Part shown: in pieces, positions 53,006 through 62,627 of the stretch
Layout of the letters: each line of letters begins with the position of its first letter
How positions within the stretch are numbered: position 1 is the stretch's first letter
NCBI GenBank assembly: GCA_002897895.1
Contig: BDSY01000022.1
Coordinates: 1 to 64,000 of the forward strand
Length of the DNA: 64,000 bases
DNA from: a bacterium BMS3Abin06
GTDB lineage: Bacteria; Nitrospirota; Thermodesulfovibrionia; UBA6902
Direction: 5' to 3'
Translations under genes and position numbers: made by a program
Notes under the pieces: generated by a model
Told to the model about the DNA's origin: nothing
Database searches by the model: none
The model's input: the letters and a program-made list of their open reading frames with translations, nothing else

Positions 53006-54247
53006 ATGAATAATAAAATTATCATATTCGGTGGCGATGGTTTTTGCGGCTGGCCAACGGCATTGTATTTGTCCATGCATGGTTATGATGTTACGATTGT
53101 AGATAATCTCAGCAGAAGGGATATAGATAATGAACTGGAAGCTTATTCATTGACCCCCATTCAACCAATGGGTACAAGACTCAAGACTTGGAAGGAAAAG
53201 ACCGGAAAGAGCATCAAATTCTTTAACTTCGATATAGCTATCAATTATTATCGGCTCTCTCGTTTATTAAAGGAGATGGAGCCTTTGGCAGTTGTACATT
53301 TTGCTGAACAGCGGGCTGCACCATATTCAATGAAATCATCATATCATAAAAGATATACTGTTTCGAACAACATCAATGCTACGCATAATATTCTTTGTGC
53401 GATAGTCGAGTCAGGACTTGATACTAATCTTATTCATCTCGGTACAATGGGAGTTTATGGTTACGGAACAGCAGGCATGAAAATACCGGAAGGTTACTTA
53501 AAGGTTGATGTTGATGTTGATGGAAAGAAGGTATCTTTGGAAATCCTGTACCCGGCAAATCCGGGAAGTGTCTATCACATGACAAAGACTCAGGATGCGC
53601 TCATGTTTCATTATTACAATAAAAATGACTTTTTGAGAATTACTGATCTTCATCAGGGTATTGTTTGGGGAACGAGTACCGATGAAACGCTCGTTGACGA
53701 ACGATTAATTAATCGGTTTGACTATGATGGTGATTACGGGACGGTTCTAAACCGATTTCTGATGCAAGCTGCTATCGGCCATCCATTGACGGTGCATGAT
53801 ACCGGCGGACAAACACGTGCATTCATACATATTCGCGATACCGTAAAATGTATTCGTCTTGCCATTGATAACCCTCCGGCCAAGGGAGATCGTGTGAAGA
53901 TATTTAATCAGGCTACAGAAACGCATACCGTCAAGTGGCTTGCAGAGAAAGTGTCTGAAATGACAGGGGCAGAGATCGTCTATTTGAAGAATCCGAGGAT
54001 AGAGGCCAATCAAAATGAACTTCAGGTTTCCAATGAGAAATTTCTGGGCTTAGGTCTTAATCCAATTACTCTGAGTGATGGTTTAATGGATGAGGTGATA
54101 ACCATTGCAGATAAGTATAAGGACAGATGTGATATATCAAAAATACTGTGCCGTTCCAAGTGGCGTAAAGATATTCAAATAGATGAGGAGGAGGAAGTTA
54201 CACAAACGACGGTATTTTATGAACATGTTCCTCGCAGAATGAAATAA
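53006..54247 (+). CDS. UDP-sulfoquinovose synthase-like (SQD1/SqdB/Agl3) enzyme
   Basis: A 413-residue extended short-chain dehydrogenase of the SQD1 group, which makes UDP-sulfoquinovose from UDP-glucose and sulfite. The diagnostic blocks are IIIFGGDGFCGWPTALYLS, the Thr in LGTMGVYG (Thr147), YHMTK (Tyr190, His191, Lys194), HQGIVWGTSTDETLVDERLINRFDYDGDYGTVLNRF, GHPLTVHDTGGQTRAFIHIRDTVKC and the C-terminal KILCRSKWRKD. ATG 53006 is preferred over GTG 53003 by spacing to GGAGG. In an EPS cluster it should supply a sulfonated sugar; a different NDP-sugar product is possible. Confidence 0.85.
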   Translation: MNNKIIIFGGDGFCGWPTALYLSMHGYDVTIVDNLSRRDIDNELEAYSLTPIQPMGTRLKTWKEKTGKSIKFFNFDIAINYYRLSRLLKEMEPLAVVHFAEQRAAPYSMKSSYHKRYTVSNNINATHNILCAIVESGLDTNLIHLGTMGVYGYGTAGMKIPEGYLKVDVDVDGKKVSLEILYPANPGSVYHMTKTQDALMFHYYNKNDFLRITDLHQGIVWGTSTDETLVDERLINRFDYDGDYGTVLNRFLMQAAIGHPLTVHDTGGQTRAFIHIRDTVKCIRLAIDNPPAKGDRVKIFNQATETHTVKWLAEKVSEMTGAEIVYLKNPRIEANQNELQVSNEKFLGLGLNPITLSDGLMDEVITIADKYKDRCDISKILCRSKWRKDIQIDEEEEVTQTTVFYEHVPRRMK

Positions 54248-54330
54248 AAGATAATACTTCAGCAATATGTCTTTGCGAGGGCTGATTTCTGATAGCTGAA
54301 CGCTTACAATAAAAGGAGTTTAATGATACA

Positions 54331-55338
54331 ATGTCCGAAATGAAGACCGATGGTAAAAACAGATGGTTAATAAGTGGTGGATGTGGATTTATAGGAATCA
54401 GTTTGCTTGCCTACCTGCTCGAAAAAAAACAGAATATTCAAATTAGGGTCCTCGACAACTTGACTGTTGGAACTAAAGATGATCTTTTGGAGGTAACGTC
54501 TTTCTCGGAAACAGACCTTGCAGCAATAAGTGGAAGCCCTAAGGGTGTGGAACTGGTAGTTGGAGATATCAGGGATTATAAAACCTGCTTGAAATGTTGT
54601 GATGGAATAGATATTATCGTGCATCTTGCAGCAAATACCGGAGTAGCACCGTCAGTTGAGAATCCGCGCTTGGACATGGAAAGTAATGTTGTTGGAATTT
54701 TTAATCTCATCGAGGCTGCTCGAACTAATAAAGTTGGACGGTTTGTATTTGCATCTTCCGGAGCAGCGGTCGGGGAAGTCGTCCCCCCAATCCATGAGGA
54801 AAAGACTCCCAGGCCTGTTTCACCGTATGGTGCAAGTAAGCTTGCCGGTGAGGCTTATTGCTCGGCATACAGCCGTACGTTTGGCATAAAGACCGTTTCA
54901 TTACGATTTGGAAATGTTTATGGGCCTCGATCAAAGCATAAGAGCAGTGTTGTCGCGAAGTTTATTAAACAGGCACTTGCAGGCAAAACACTTGAGATAT
55001 ATGGAGACGGGAGTCAAACGAGAGATTATATTTATATCGATGATTTAATTCAAGCGATAATTCTTTCTACGCAGACTGCTGTTGGAGGCGAAGTTTTTCA
55101 GATTGCAACGTATAAAGAGACGACCGTAAATGAGATTACGCACAAGATTAAGGCCTTAATAGAGAGTGACACGGGCAAGACTGTCAATATAATTTACGGA
55201 AAACCTCGACTGGGTGATGTAAGGCGAAATTACTCTGATATTTCAAAGGCTAAGCAAATTCTTGGATTTGTACCAAAGCATGATTTGACCGCTGGATTGA
55301 AAAATACCCTTGAATATTTTATGAGAATCGAGCGATAG
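54331..55338 (+). CDS. NAD-dependent sugar epimerase/dehydratase
   Basis: A 335-residue extended SDR enzyme with ISGGCGFIGISLLAYLLEK (NAD site), DIIVHLAANTGVAPSVENP, FASSGAAVG and the catalytic YGASK (in PVSPYGASKLAGEAYC), then RFGNVYGPRSKHKSSVV and GDGSQTRDYIYIDDL. It is probably a UDP-hexose 4-epimerase or related NDP-sugar enzyme; the substrate is not readable. It lies 83 bp after the SQD1-like gene and may replace the decayed epimerase at 47.1 kb. Confidence 0.88.
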   Translation: MSEMKTDGKNRWLISGGCGFIGISLLAYLLEKKQNIQIRVLDNLTVGTKDDLLEVTSFSETDLAAISGSPKGVELVVGDIRDYKTCLKCCDGIDIIVHLAANTGVAPSVENPRLDMESNVVGIFNLIEAARTNKVGRFVFASSGAAVGEVVPPIHEEKTPRPVSPYGASKLAGEAYCSAYSRTFGIKTVSLRFGNVYGPRSKHKSSVVAKFIKQALAGKTLEIYGDGSQTRDYIYIDDLIQAIILSTQTAVGGEVFQIATYKETTVNEITHKIKALIESDTGKTVNIIYGKPRLGDVRRNYSDISKAKQILGFVPKHDLTAGLKNTLEYFMRIER

Positions 55339-55345
55339 AATTAAT

Positions 55346-55369
55346 AGTTGCTATTTAACAGTAGCAACT
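55346..55369 (+). terminator. Small hairpin after the epimerase gene
   Basis: The arms agttgcta and tagcaact form an 8-bp perfect stem with an 8-base loop seven bases after the stop codon. A T-rich run comes only about 20 bases later, so termination is doubtful. Confidence 0.3.
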
Positions 55370-55960
55370 CAACTTAAGCATTCAATTATTTTTTCAAAAT
55401 ATCGTCAATAGATAATATCGACACGTGATTTACTATTCCTTTTCAAAAAAGTTTAATATTAGGAAGTCACTTGATCTATATACGCATTCTAACTGATTTT
55501 CAATAAAAGGAAATTAAGATGAAGATCATAGCGAAATCAAGAGAGTTAACCGCATGGATAGCTAATAGATAATTTATGGTTTGATTTGTATAGTTATTGT
55601 TCAGGTAGGCGACAGTTGCTTGTGATGAATAAATATGACCTTATTTATTCAGGAATGGATATATCCTGCCCTTACATAACGGAAAATTTTACACACGAAA
55701 GAATTTTCAAGTGACCATAAAATAAAGATGATTTTACTAATATGTAGTGATGATGATACTATAAATATTATTAATTTTTATGGTTATGCACTTCATTGAA
55801 ATAACTACATTATTTTGCGGGCTTTTCCAATAATTGAGCACAATATTTTTGGGAACTTTTTTGAATTTCAGGCAAATGTACAGCCATATTATTTATAGTG
55901 TCGTTCTGTTATCGGCAGAAAAGAATATTCCTGAAGTGTTTTCTATACCTTAAACAAATT
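55370..55960. other. A+T-rich gap before the paired glycosyltransferases
   Basis: About 590 bp without a supported gene. A good AAAGGAAAT ribosome site precedes a 17-codon ORF at 55519-55572 (MKIIAKSRELTAWIANR), perhaps the remains of a lost gene. I recognise no other fragment and no clear promoter. Confidence 0.4.
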
Positions 55961-57241
55961 ATGAAGATTCTACTCATTAATAACTTCTACTACAATCGTG
56001 GCGGTGACTGCACCTACCTTTTTTCCCTAAAAAATCTTTTAAAGGAAAATGGCCATAAAGTAAGTATATTTTCAATGCAGCATCCTAAAAACTTTGAATC
56101 TGATTGCTCTAAATATTTTGTAAGTTATATAAACTATGATGAAGAGGTGAAATCGAAATCTCTTTCTTCAGGGCTTAAGGTAGCCAAAAGAACTATTTAT
56201 TCAACAGAGGCGAGAAATAAAATTGAGGAACTTATCAAAGCTGAGAAGCCTGATATAGCCCACATTCAAAATATCCATCACCATATAACCCCGTCCATAT
56301 TTGGTATATTGAAAAAATACAATATTCCCATCATTTGGACATTGCATGATTATACAATTGTTTGCCCGAACACATCTTTTTTATCTCACGGCAAAGTATG
56401 CGAGAAGTGCAAAAGAAGGAAATACTTCTGGCCTCTCATTGTAAGATGCAAGAAAAATTCATTTGCAGCAAGCACAATGGCTGCGCTTGAAACAACAATA
56501 CATGTGGTTTTTGGATTCAATAAATTAGTAGATTTTTTTATTGCTCCAAGCAACTTTTTAAAAGAAAAACTTATGGAGTATGGGGTAAATGAAGAAAAAA
56601 TAATTCGTTTGAATAATTTTACCTGTTTCGTCGATCTTTCAAATGAAAAACCGAATATAGAGAATTATTTCATGTATCTCGGAAGGTTGTCGGAAGAGAA
56701 AGGAATAAAGACTCTAATCGACGCGGCAATGAAGGTTCTTTTAAATGGGGATAATGATACCGGGAGGTTTAACGATTATAAGCTAAAGATAGTAGGCGAT
56801 GGCCCTTTAAAGGAGGAAATGATTTCGTATGTGAAATTAAAAGGCGCTGAAAATAATATTGAATTTTTGGGGCACAAAAGCCATGAAGAAGCAATGAATA
56901 TCTTAAAGGGCAGTAAATTCCTTGTCATCCCATCTCAATGGTATGAAAACTTCCCTTATACTGTGCTTGAATCATTTACACTGGGAAAACCTGTGATTGC
57001 TTCAAGAATAGGCGGCATTCCGGAGCTTGTTAAAAATTGGGAGACGGGATTACTCGTTGATCCGGGCAACTCTGAACTCTTATCTTTAAAAATAAGCTTC
57101 CTGCTGAAGCATCCTGAAAAAGCTGAGGCTATAGGAAAAAATGCCGGGGAATTTATGTCCGGTGAAATTAATTCGGAAAATCATTATTTGAAACTGATGG
57201 AAGTTTACAGACAGGCGCTTGGAATGAATTCTTCCAAATAA
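55961..57241 (+). CDS. GT4-family glycosyltransferase, first of a pair
   Basis: A 426-residue GT-B glycosyltransferase, begun at ATG 55961 (MKILLINNFYYNRGGDCTYLFSL); the track's start 21 codons earlier lacks homology to its partner. It has the unusual cysteine group VCEKCKRRKYFWPLIVRCKK near 145-165, MYLGRLSEEKGIKTLIDAA, and the donor-site PSQWYENFPYTVLESFTLGKPVIASRIGGIPELV. It is clearly a paralogue of the next gene. Confidence 0.9.
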   Translation: MKILLINNFYYNRGGDCTYLFSLKNLLKENGHKVSIFSMQHPKNFESDCSKYFVSYINYDEEVKSKSLSSGLKVAKRTIYSTEARNKIEELIKAEKPDIAHIQNIHHHITPSIFGILKKYNIPIIWTLHDYTIVCPNTSFLSHGKVCEKCKRRKYFWPLIVRCKKNSFAASTMAALETTIHVVFGFNKLVDFFIAPSNFLKEKLMEYGVNEEKIIRLNNFTCFVDLSNEKPNIENYFMYLGRLSEEKGIKTLIDAAMKVLLNGDNDTGRFNDYKLKIVGDGPLKEEMISYVKLKGAENNIEFLGHKSHEEAMNILKGSKFLVIPSQWYENFPYTVLESFTLGKPVIASRIGGIPELVKNWETGLLVDPGNSELLSLKISFLLKHPEKAEAIGKNAGEFMSGEINSENHYLKLMEVYRQALGMNSSK

Positions 57242-57278
57242 AATGCCTGTTGATTAAAAAAACGCTGTTAACTTGTTA

Positions 57279-57355
57279 GTAACTGTTTACGGTTATCAGT
57301 TGACAGTGTACAGTTGTTTAAAAAAACCGTGAACCGGTAACCGTGAACTGTGAAC
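57279..57355. repeat. Heptamer palindrome between the paired glycosyltransferases
   Basis: A 77-bp array of gtaactg/tttacgg/ttatcag/ttgacag units followed by inverted aaccgtg/aaccggt/aaccgtg/aactgtg units, 7-bp period. It is the fourth member of the GTAAC..heptamer family in the window. Confidence 0.75.
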
Positions 57356-57381
57356 GTTTGTACTAATTAATTAAAATTAAT

Positions 57382-58608
57382 ATGAGAATCTTACTGGTTA
57401 ACAATTTTTATTATTATCGGGGAGGTGACTGTACGTATCTTTTCTCGCTAAAAAAGCTTTTGGAAGAGAAAGGACATGAGGTTAGTGTTTTTGCGATGCA
57501 TCATCCCCAGAACCTTGAGTCCGAGTATTCGAAATATTTCGTAAGTTATATAAATTATGATGAAGAAGTTAGAAATATAAACATTGTTTCCGGTTTTAAG
57601 GTATTAAACAGGACGATATACTCACGGGAAGCAAGAATAAAAGTAGAAAAACTTATTGAAATTGAAAAGCCTGATATAGCCCACATTCAGAATATTCATC
57701 ACCATATAACCCCATCAATATTCTATGTCTTAAAAAAACATAATATTCCTATTTTATGGACCCTTCACGATTACACACTTATTTGCCCGAATACATCATT
57801 CCTGTCTCACGGCAGGATATGTGAAAAGTGTAAAAATAATAAATATTTCAGGCCTTCTATTGAACGGTGCAAGAAAGATTCTTTTGGCGCCAGCACCATG
57901 GCTGCCCTTGAGACCACAATGCACAGGATAATGAGACTGACAGACATAGTGGATATTTTTATCGCTCCAAGTGAATTTTCAAGGAGAAAATTTCTTGAAT
58001 ACGGGTTTCCCGCAAATAAATTAGTTCGTCTCGATTTATTTACTGATATTGAATTGCCGGATAAAACAAAAGAATCTGATTATTATATATATGCCGGCAG
58101 GATGGCGCCGGAAAAAGGAATAAAGACTCTTATTGATGCTGCTGTTAAGATTGACTCATGTAAACTTAAAATTGTCGGCAGTGGTCCATTACTGCGAGAT
58201 ATGAAGGCGTATGCTTCTTCAAAAGACAAAAATAATGTAATAGAATTTTTAGGACATAAGGATCGTGAAGAGTTGATCAATCTTTATAAAAACTGCAAAT
58301 TTATAGTAGTTCCATCTGAGTGGTATGAGACATCGGGACTGATTATCTTTGAGGCGTTTGCCTGTGGTAAGCCTGTTGTTGGTTCAAGGATTGGCGGGAT
58401 CCCTGAGCTTGTAAAAGATACGGAAAGGGGTCTGATTTTTGAGCCCGGAGATGTTGAAGATTTGAGCGCTGCAATTAAATATTTGTTAAATAATCCTGAC
58501 TTGGTTGATGAGATGGGACAGAATGCCAAAAAGTTTCTTGAAGATGAAATGGGACCTGAAAAGCATTATGAGAAGTTGATGGAGATATATAATCAGGTTC
58601 TCTCGTAA
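57382..58608 (+). CDS. GT4-family glycosyltransferase, second of a pair
   Basis: A 408-residue paralogue of the preceding gene. MRILLVNNFYYYRGGDCTYLFSLKKLL, the same cysteine group (ICEKCKNNKYFRPSIERCKK), YIYAGRMAPEKGIKTLIDAAV and PSEWYETSGLIIFEAFACGKPVVGSRIGGIPELV are all in line with it. The two differ mostly in the acceptor half and in length, so they may make two related linkages. Tandem duplication is the likely origin. Confidence 0.9.
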   Translation: MRILLVNNFYYYRGGDCTYLFSLKKLLEEKGHEVSVFAMHHPQNLESEYSKYFVSYINYDEEVRNINIVSGFKVLNRTIYSREARIKVEKLIEIEKPDIAHIQNIHHHITPSIFYVLKKHNIPILWTLHDYTLICPNTSFLSHGRICEKCKNNKYFRPSIERCKKDSFGASTMAALETTMHRIMRLTDIVDIFIAPSEFSRRKFLEYGFPANKLVRLDLFTDIELPDKTKESDYYIYAGRMAPEKGIKTLIDAAVKIDSCKLKIVGSGPLLRDMKAYASSKDKNNVIEFLGHKDREELINLYKNCKFIVVPSEWYETSGLIIFEAFACGKPVVGSRIGGIPELVKDTERGLIFEPGDVEDLSAAIKYLLNNPDLVDEMGQNAKKFLEDEMGPEKHYEKLMEIYNQVLS

Positions 58609-58907
58609 GTAAAATAAAAAACTTCTATCTTAATTTTATAAAATTGAAAAATATTTAGACACTCCGTGAGGTTCTCAATTTTCAAAACTTGTTAATTGCA
58701 AAAAAGACCGAGAAAATGAGAGCTAAAAAATCTTTTCTTATCCTTAATGTTCATAAACATGGCAGGTGAGCTTGCCGCAAAACCTGTACAATGCGATAGC
58801 TACTCGGTAGTAAACACCTCAGGACTCCAAGAAACAAAAAAAGACGAAAATTCAAATCAAGGAATAAATTTTAAAGTTTTCAAGAATTTCAAAAAAGATA
58901 TTATTGA
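58609..58907. other. A+T-rich gap before the second Wzy-like gene
   Basis: About 300 bp without a supported gene. A weak inverted pair (attgaaaa..ttttcaa) surrounds 58650-58685. No repeat family member and no clear promoter are seen. Confidence 0.35.
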
Positions 58908-60314
58908 ATGAAAAATTGCGATGTAAAAATTTTAAATAATATTAAATATAAAGATATAATCAGGTGGTGGCTTACCTTTCTCCTTTGCTTCATCCCTTTT
59001 GAGTTCTATGTTGTCAAGAATACCGGATTATGGAGCAGTGATTTATCAGGTTTTATTAGACGACTTGATTTGATCACAATAATTATATTTTTCCCGATAG
59101 CATTAATAGAGCTTTATAAAAACAGGAGAATTTTCAACTGGTTATATCTTGGTTTATTACTCCCCATTATTTTTCTGGGGATATCAGGGCTTCTGTCCGG
59201 GATAATGAATGGGAATTCGTTATTTGTAACTTGTTACGGTATCTTTGATTATATACAAAATTTTCTTGTTATCTTTATATTTGCCGCTTTTTTCAGAGAA
59301 GTCGGTGAGTTAAATAAAATATTTCGTCTATTGTTGATAATAGCATTATTTCTTGTAATAACAGCTTTTATTCAAGAGCTTTGGGCTGTAGTGTCCAGAT
59401 ATATTTTAAATAAAGACATTAATGTCAGGGGGATTTACATCTTTCAATACCTTGAAGATGATGGAGCCCTCAAGGCTTTCTGGAGATTCGGAATTTATAG
59501 GGTAGCACCTTTTATGAATTCACCGATTATATTCGGACTTTACCTTCTGCTTGTTTTAACCATTTATCTTTTCCGCACAAAGAAATTAAAATTGCCTATC
59601 GTGTTGTCACTTTTAACAGGGAGTTTCTTGAGTATTTCAAGAATTGTTTATTTATGTATTACGTTATTAGTTGGGATACAAATTATTAAAGGCAGAAAAT
59701 GGTTTGTGATATTGCTAATCCCGTTAGTAGTGGCCATATTATATATGAGTTTCATGCCTGACTTAAATATCTGGAAATTGAAAGATGGTTCATCAGAGGT
59801 CGCTGAATATGCTAAATATACTGAAGATGCTGAAGATTTCGAAGGGGCATTTCGATTATACGCAAGAAATAAGGCAGTAACGATTTGGAAAGATCATCCT
59901 TTTTTGGGGGTTGGCCCCGGCATGTTTGGAGGGGTTGTTTCTGTTAAATATCGATCACATGTTTACGAAGAGTATAATTTTCCGATAAATAATCAATACT
60001 TGAATCGTATTTGGGGGATTGACCAGTTCTGGTTTCAGTCTCTTGCCGAGACGGGAGTTATCGGCATAGCTGCATTTGTAGGATTGTTTATCTCATTAAT
60101 TGCGGTTTTTCATAACTTAAATCAGCGGGCTGAATCATATGAGTTGAAGGGACTGTTTAAGGGACTAATATTATGTACGGGGATTATAGTCATTTATCCT
60201 TTTGGTATAACTTTGAATATACCCCCGGTTTTATTTACTTATTCAGCACTTGCAGGAATAGGATTAGGCTGTATGAATAATTCTGATAAAACAAGAGCCA
60301 AGCTATGTCAATGA
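58908..60314 (+). CDS. Second O-antigen polymerase/ligase family membrane protein
   Basis: A 468-residue protein with about eleven membrane helices. It has the Wzy_C-like GSFLSISRIVYLCITLLVG, a periplasmic loop with RNKAVTIWKDHPFLGVGPGMFGGVV and a late FWFQSLAETGVIGIAAFVGLF. It is a second candidate polymerase or ligase beside the gene at 47771; one of each would give a complete Wzx/Wzy pathway. It overlaps the glycosidase gene by 10 bp. Confidence 0.83.
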   Translation: MKNCDVKILNNIKYKDIIRWWLTFLLCFIPFEFYVVKNTGLWSSDLSGFIRRLDLITIIIFFPIALIELYKNRRIFNWLYLGLLLPIIFLGISGLLSGIMNGNSLFVTCYGIFDYIQNFLVIFIFAAFFREVGELNKIFRLLLIIALFLVITAFIQELWAVVSRYILNKDINVRGIYIFQYLEDDGALKAFWRFGIYRVAPFMNSPIIFGLYLLLVLTIYLFRTKKLKLPIVLSLLTGSFLSISRIVYLCITLLVGIQIIKGRKWFVILLIPLVVAILYMSFMPDLNIWKLKDGSSEVAEYAKYTEDAEDFEGAFRLYARNKAVTIWKDHPFLGVGPGMFGGVVSVKYRSHVYEEYNFPINNQYLNRIWGIDQFWFQSLAETGVIGIAAFVGLFISLIAVFHNLNQRAESYELKGLFKGLILCTGIIVIYPFGITLNIPPVLFTYSALAGIGLGCMNNSDKTRAKLCQ

Positions 60315-62416
60315 TTGGAAAAAATAATGTTCTTGTTTTATTCGTCGCAATTCTGCTTATTTTTTGTAGTGAATTGGCTTATGGCGAACAAAATATTATA
60401 ACTATATTCTATGACAGGGATATCGGGCAGATAAACAAATTGGTTTTTGGTAATAGTTTTTTGGGCTTTGATGCCTGCTCAAAACATAAAGATGGGAAAT
60501 GCCCCTGGGCGCCTAACTATATCCGGCAGGATTACGGCGCTGGAGTCTGGAATCCTAAAAGGAATGAATCAGTTAAAAAAGTTATTGCTTTAGCGAAAGA
60601 GGCGGGCTTAACCATCATTCGTTTCCCCGGAGGTTGTGGGAATCATCATTATGATTGGAAGAAGGCTATCGGTAAAAAAAGAAAGCATTTCCTGTTTGGA
60701 ATTGATGAGTTTTTTAAGACTGTTGAGGAAATAGGAGCAGAAGCAGTTATTCCTGTAAGTTATTTTACCGGTAATGCGCAGGATGCAGCAGATCTTGTGG
60801 AATATTTAAATGCTCCTTTTGACGGAGATCATCCGTGGGCGGAAAGAAGAGCTAAGAATGGACATCCAGAGCCATATGGAGTCAGATATTTCGAGTTTGG
60901 CAATGAAGTGATGCATGGTGACCATAGAAAGATAAAGAAGGTATATCCGGAAGAATATATGAAAAGATATCTTAACTACCAAAAAGCAATGAAAAAAATT
61001 GATCCAACAATTAAACTTGGCGCGGTTTTTTTTGAAAGGACATATTGGAATAATAAGCTAATAAAAGGAATAGGAGATAATGTCGATTTTGTGATACTGC
61101 ATATTTATCCTCCTTATGGTAAGAATAAGCATCTATCCAAAACATTGAGTCCGGAAAATTTGTTTGAAGTAGCTCTGGCATTACCGATTATTGATGATGA
61201 AATGTTTTTTCGAGATATATTAAAACTTATAGCAGAAAAAACTGGAAGAACAGATGTTCGTTTTGCAATCACAGAATACAATGGGGGGTTTGTTCAAGAC
61301 GAACCTGTGCCTTACAGATATACACTTGGAACTGCGTTAATAAATGCAGAACTCCTGAAAATTTTCATGAAACCCGAACATAAGGTACTCATGGCTAATC
61401 ACTTTAATTTCATTTATGATTATTTTGGAATGTTGAAGATAGCAGGAAATTTTATGAAAGATGACTACGGAAAACCAATGAATTATATTAAAAGGCCTAA
61501 TTTTTTAGTTTATGAACTTTATAACAAACATTTTGGTGATATATTGGTAAAAACTAAGATAACGGGCGATACATATGGTATAGATGGATATGAGTTATAT
61601 ATGAACGATTATAATAAGAGAATTCAAAGAATTAGATATGCTGTTATTAAAAACAATAACCTGCTGAGCGATAAGTGGGAAATAAAAACTGTTTCGGGTG
61701 TTTATGCTAATGGAAAAAAAGGAGTATTAGAAATAGATTTCCATAATTTTGTGACAAATTATTACCATTCTAAAAAGACAGCAAATATTGAACCCAATAC
61801 ATATTATAAATTATCAGGCTATATAAAAACAGACGGCTTGAATGATAAAGAAGGCGTATCTCTTGAAATTATAGATAGTAGAGGCTGGCAAGAGACGAGA
61901 TCTGCGGCAATGACAAATAAAATTACCGGAACAACTGACTGGGAGTATGTAGATGTTGCATATAAAACCTTGGCTGATGCTAAATTTGTTAATGTAGTAG
62001 CCAGAAGAATAGGCAAAAAAAGATCACTAAGGGGTAAAGCATTTTTTAAAGATGTACGACTGGAGAAATTTATACTTCCTGATATTCACTTACCATATCT
62101 TTCGGTTAATGCTAGTGTGAGCAATGATCGTAATAAACTGTATTTAATGGTGATAAACAAAAATATGTATGAAGCACAGACATCAATAATTGAATTTAAA
62201 GGTTTTCCTCTATCCGTAGAGAGCATGGCGACCCTCGGAGGAGACGCATTGCGAGCTGAGGCATGGATATTAAATGGTCCATCCGTAAGCGCTACGAATG
62301 AGAAAAAAAAGGATAACGTCAAGATAACTCATAAGCAAATTGAAATTGATAAGAATTATTTTAAGTTTTCATTCGAGCCGCATTCATTAACTGCCATAGA
62401 GATAAGCAATAGATGA
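60305..62416 (+). CDS. Secreted GH51-like alpha-L-arabinofuranosidase-type hydrolase with inserted CBM-like domain
   Basis: A 703-residue protein with a signal peptide (about 6-27). The N-terminal TIM-barrel resembles clan GH-A family 51/39: FPGGCGNHHYDW near 107-118, acid/base Glu201 in YFEFGNEVMHGD and nucleophile Glu324 in FAITEYNGGF. Residues about 460-640 look like a carbohydrate-binding jellyroll (EPNTYYKLSGYIKTDG, LEIIDSRGWQETR), followed by a C-terminal beta-domain. It overlaps the polymerase gene by 10 bp, so it probably trims or releases the locus's own glycan in the periplasm or outside. The exact substrate is unknown. Confidence 0.78.
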   Translation: MSMIGKNNVLVLFVAILLIFCSELAYGEQNIITIFYDRDIGQINKLVFGNSFLGFDACSKHKDGKCPWAPNYIRQDYGAGVWNPKRNESVKKVIALAKEAGLTIIRFPGGCGNHHYDWKKAIGKKRKHFLFGIDEFFKTVEEIGAEAVIPVSYFTGNAQDAADLVEYLNAPFDGDHPWAERRAKNGHPEPYGVRYFEFGNEVMHGDHRKIKKVYPEEYMKRYLNYQKAMKKIDPTIKLGAVFFERTYWNNKLIKGIGDNVDFVILHIYPPYGKNKHLSKTLSPENLFEVALALPIIDDEMFFRDILKLIAEKTGRTDVRFAITEYNGGFVQDEPVPYRYTLGTALINAELLKIFMKPEHKVLMANHFNFIYDYFGMLKIAGNFMKDDYGKPMNYIKRPNFLVYELYNKHFGDILVKTKITGDTYGIDGYELYMNDYNKRIQRIRYAVIKNNNLLSDKWEIKTVSGVYANGKKGVLEIDFHNFVTNYYHSKKTANIEPNTYYKLSGYIKTDGLNDKEGVSLEIIDSRGWQETRSAAMTNKITGTTDWEYVDVAYKTLADAKFVNVVARRIGKKRSLRGKAFFKDVRLEKFILPDIHLPYLSVNASVSNDRNKLYLMVINKNMYEAQTSIIEFKGFPLSVESMATLGGDALRAEAWILNGPSVSATNEKKKDNVKITHKQIEIDKNYFKFSFEPHSLTAIEISNR

Positions 62417-62627
62417 AAAACATTTGCAAATGTAGATGATATGAAATATAGAAATATTATTTTAGATGGAACTGATATAAGATAGAATGTACTACAGAAA
62501 GCCACACGGTCTTGGATATTATAAAGCAATTATATGAATAAAGAGAAAAAGTATAGAGAATTAAGAAGATAAGAAAATATTAACTATTGCATCTCACTTC
62601 TACGGCTAAATAAGAGAAAAAATTAAT

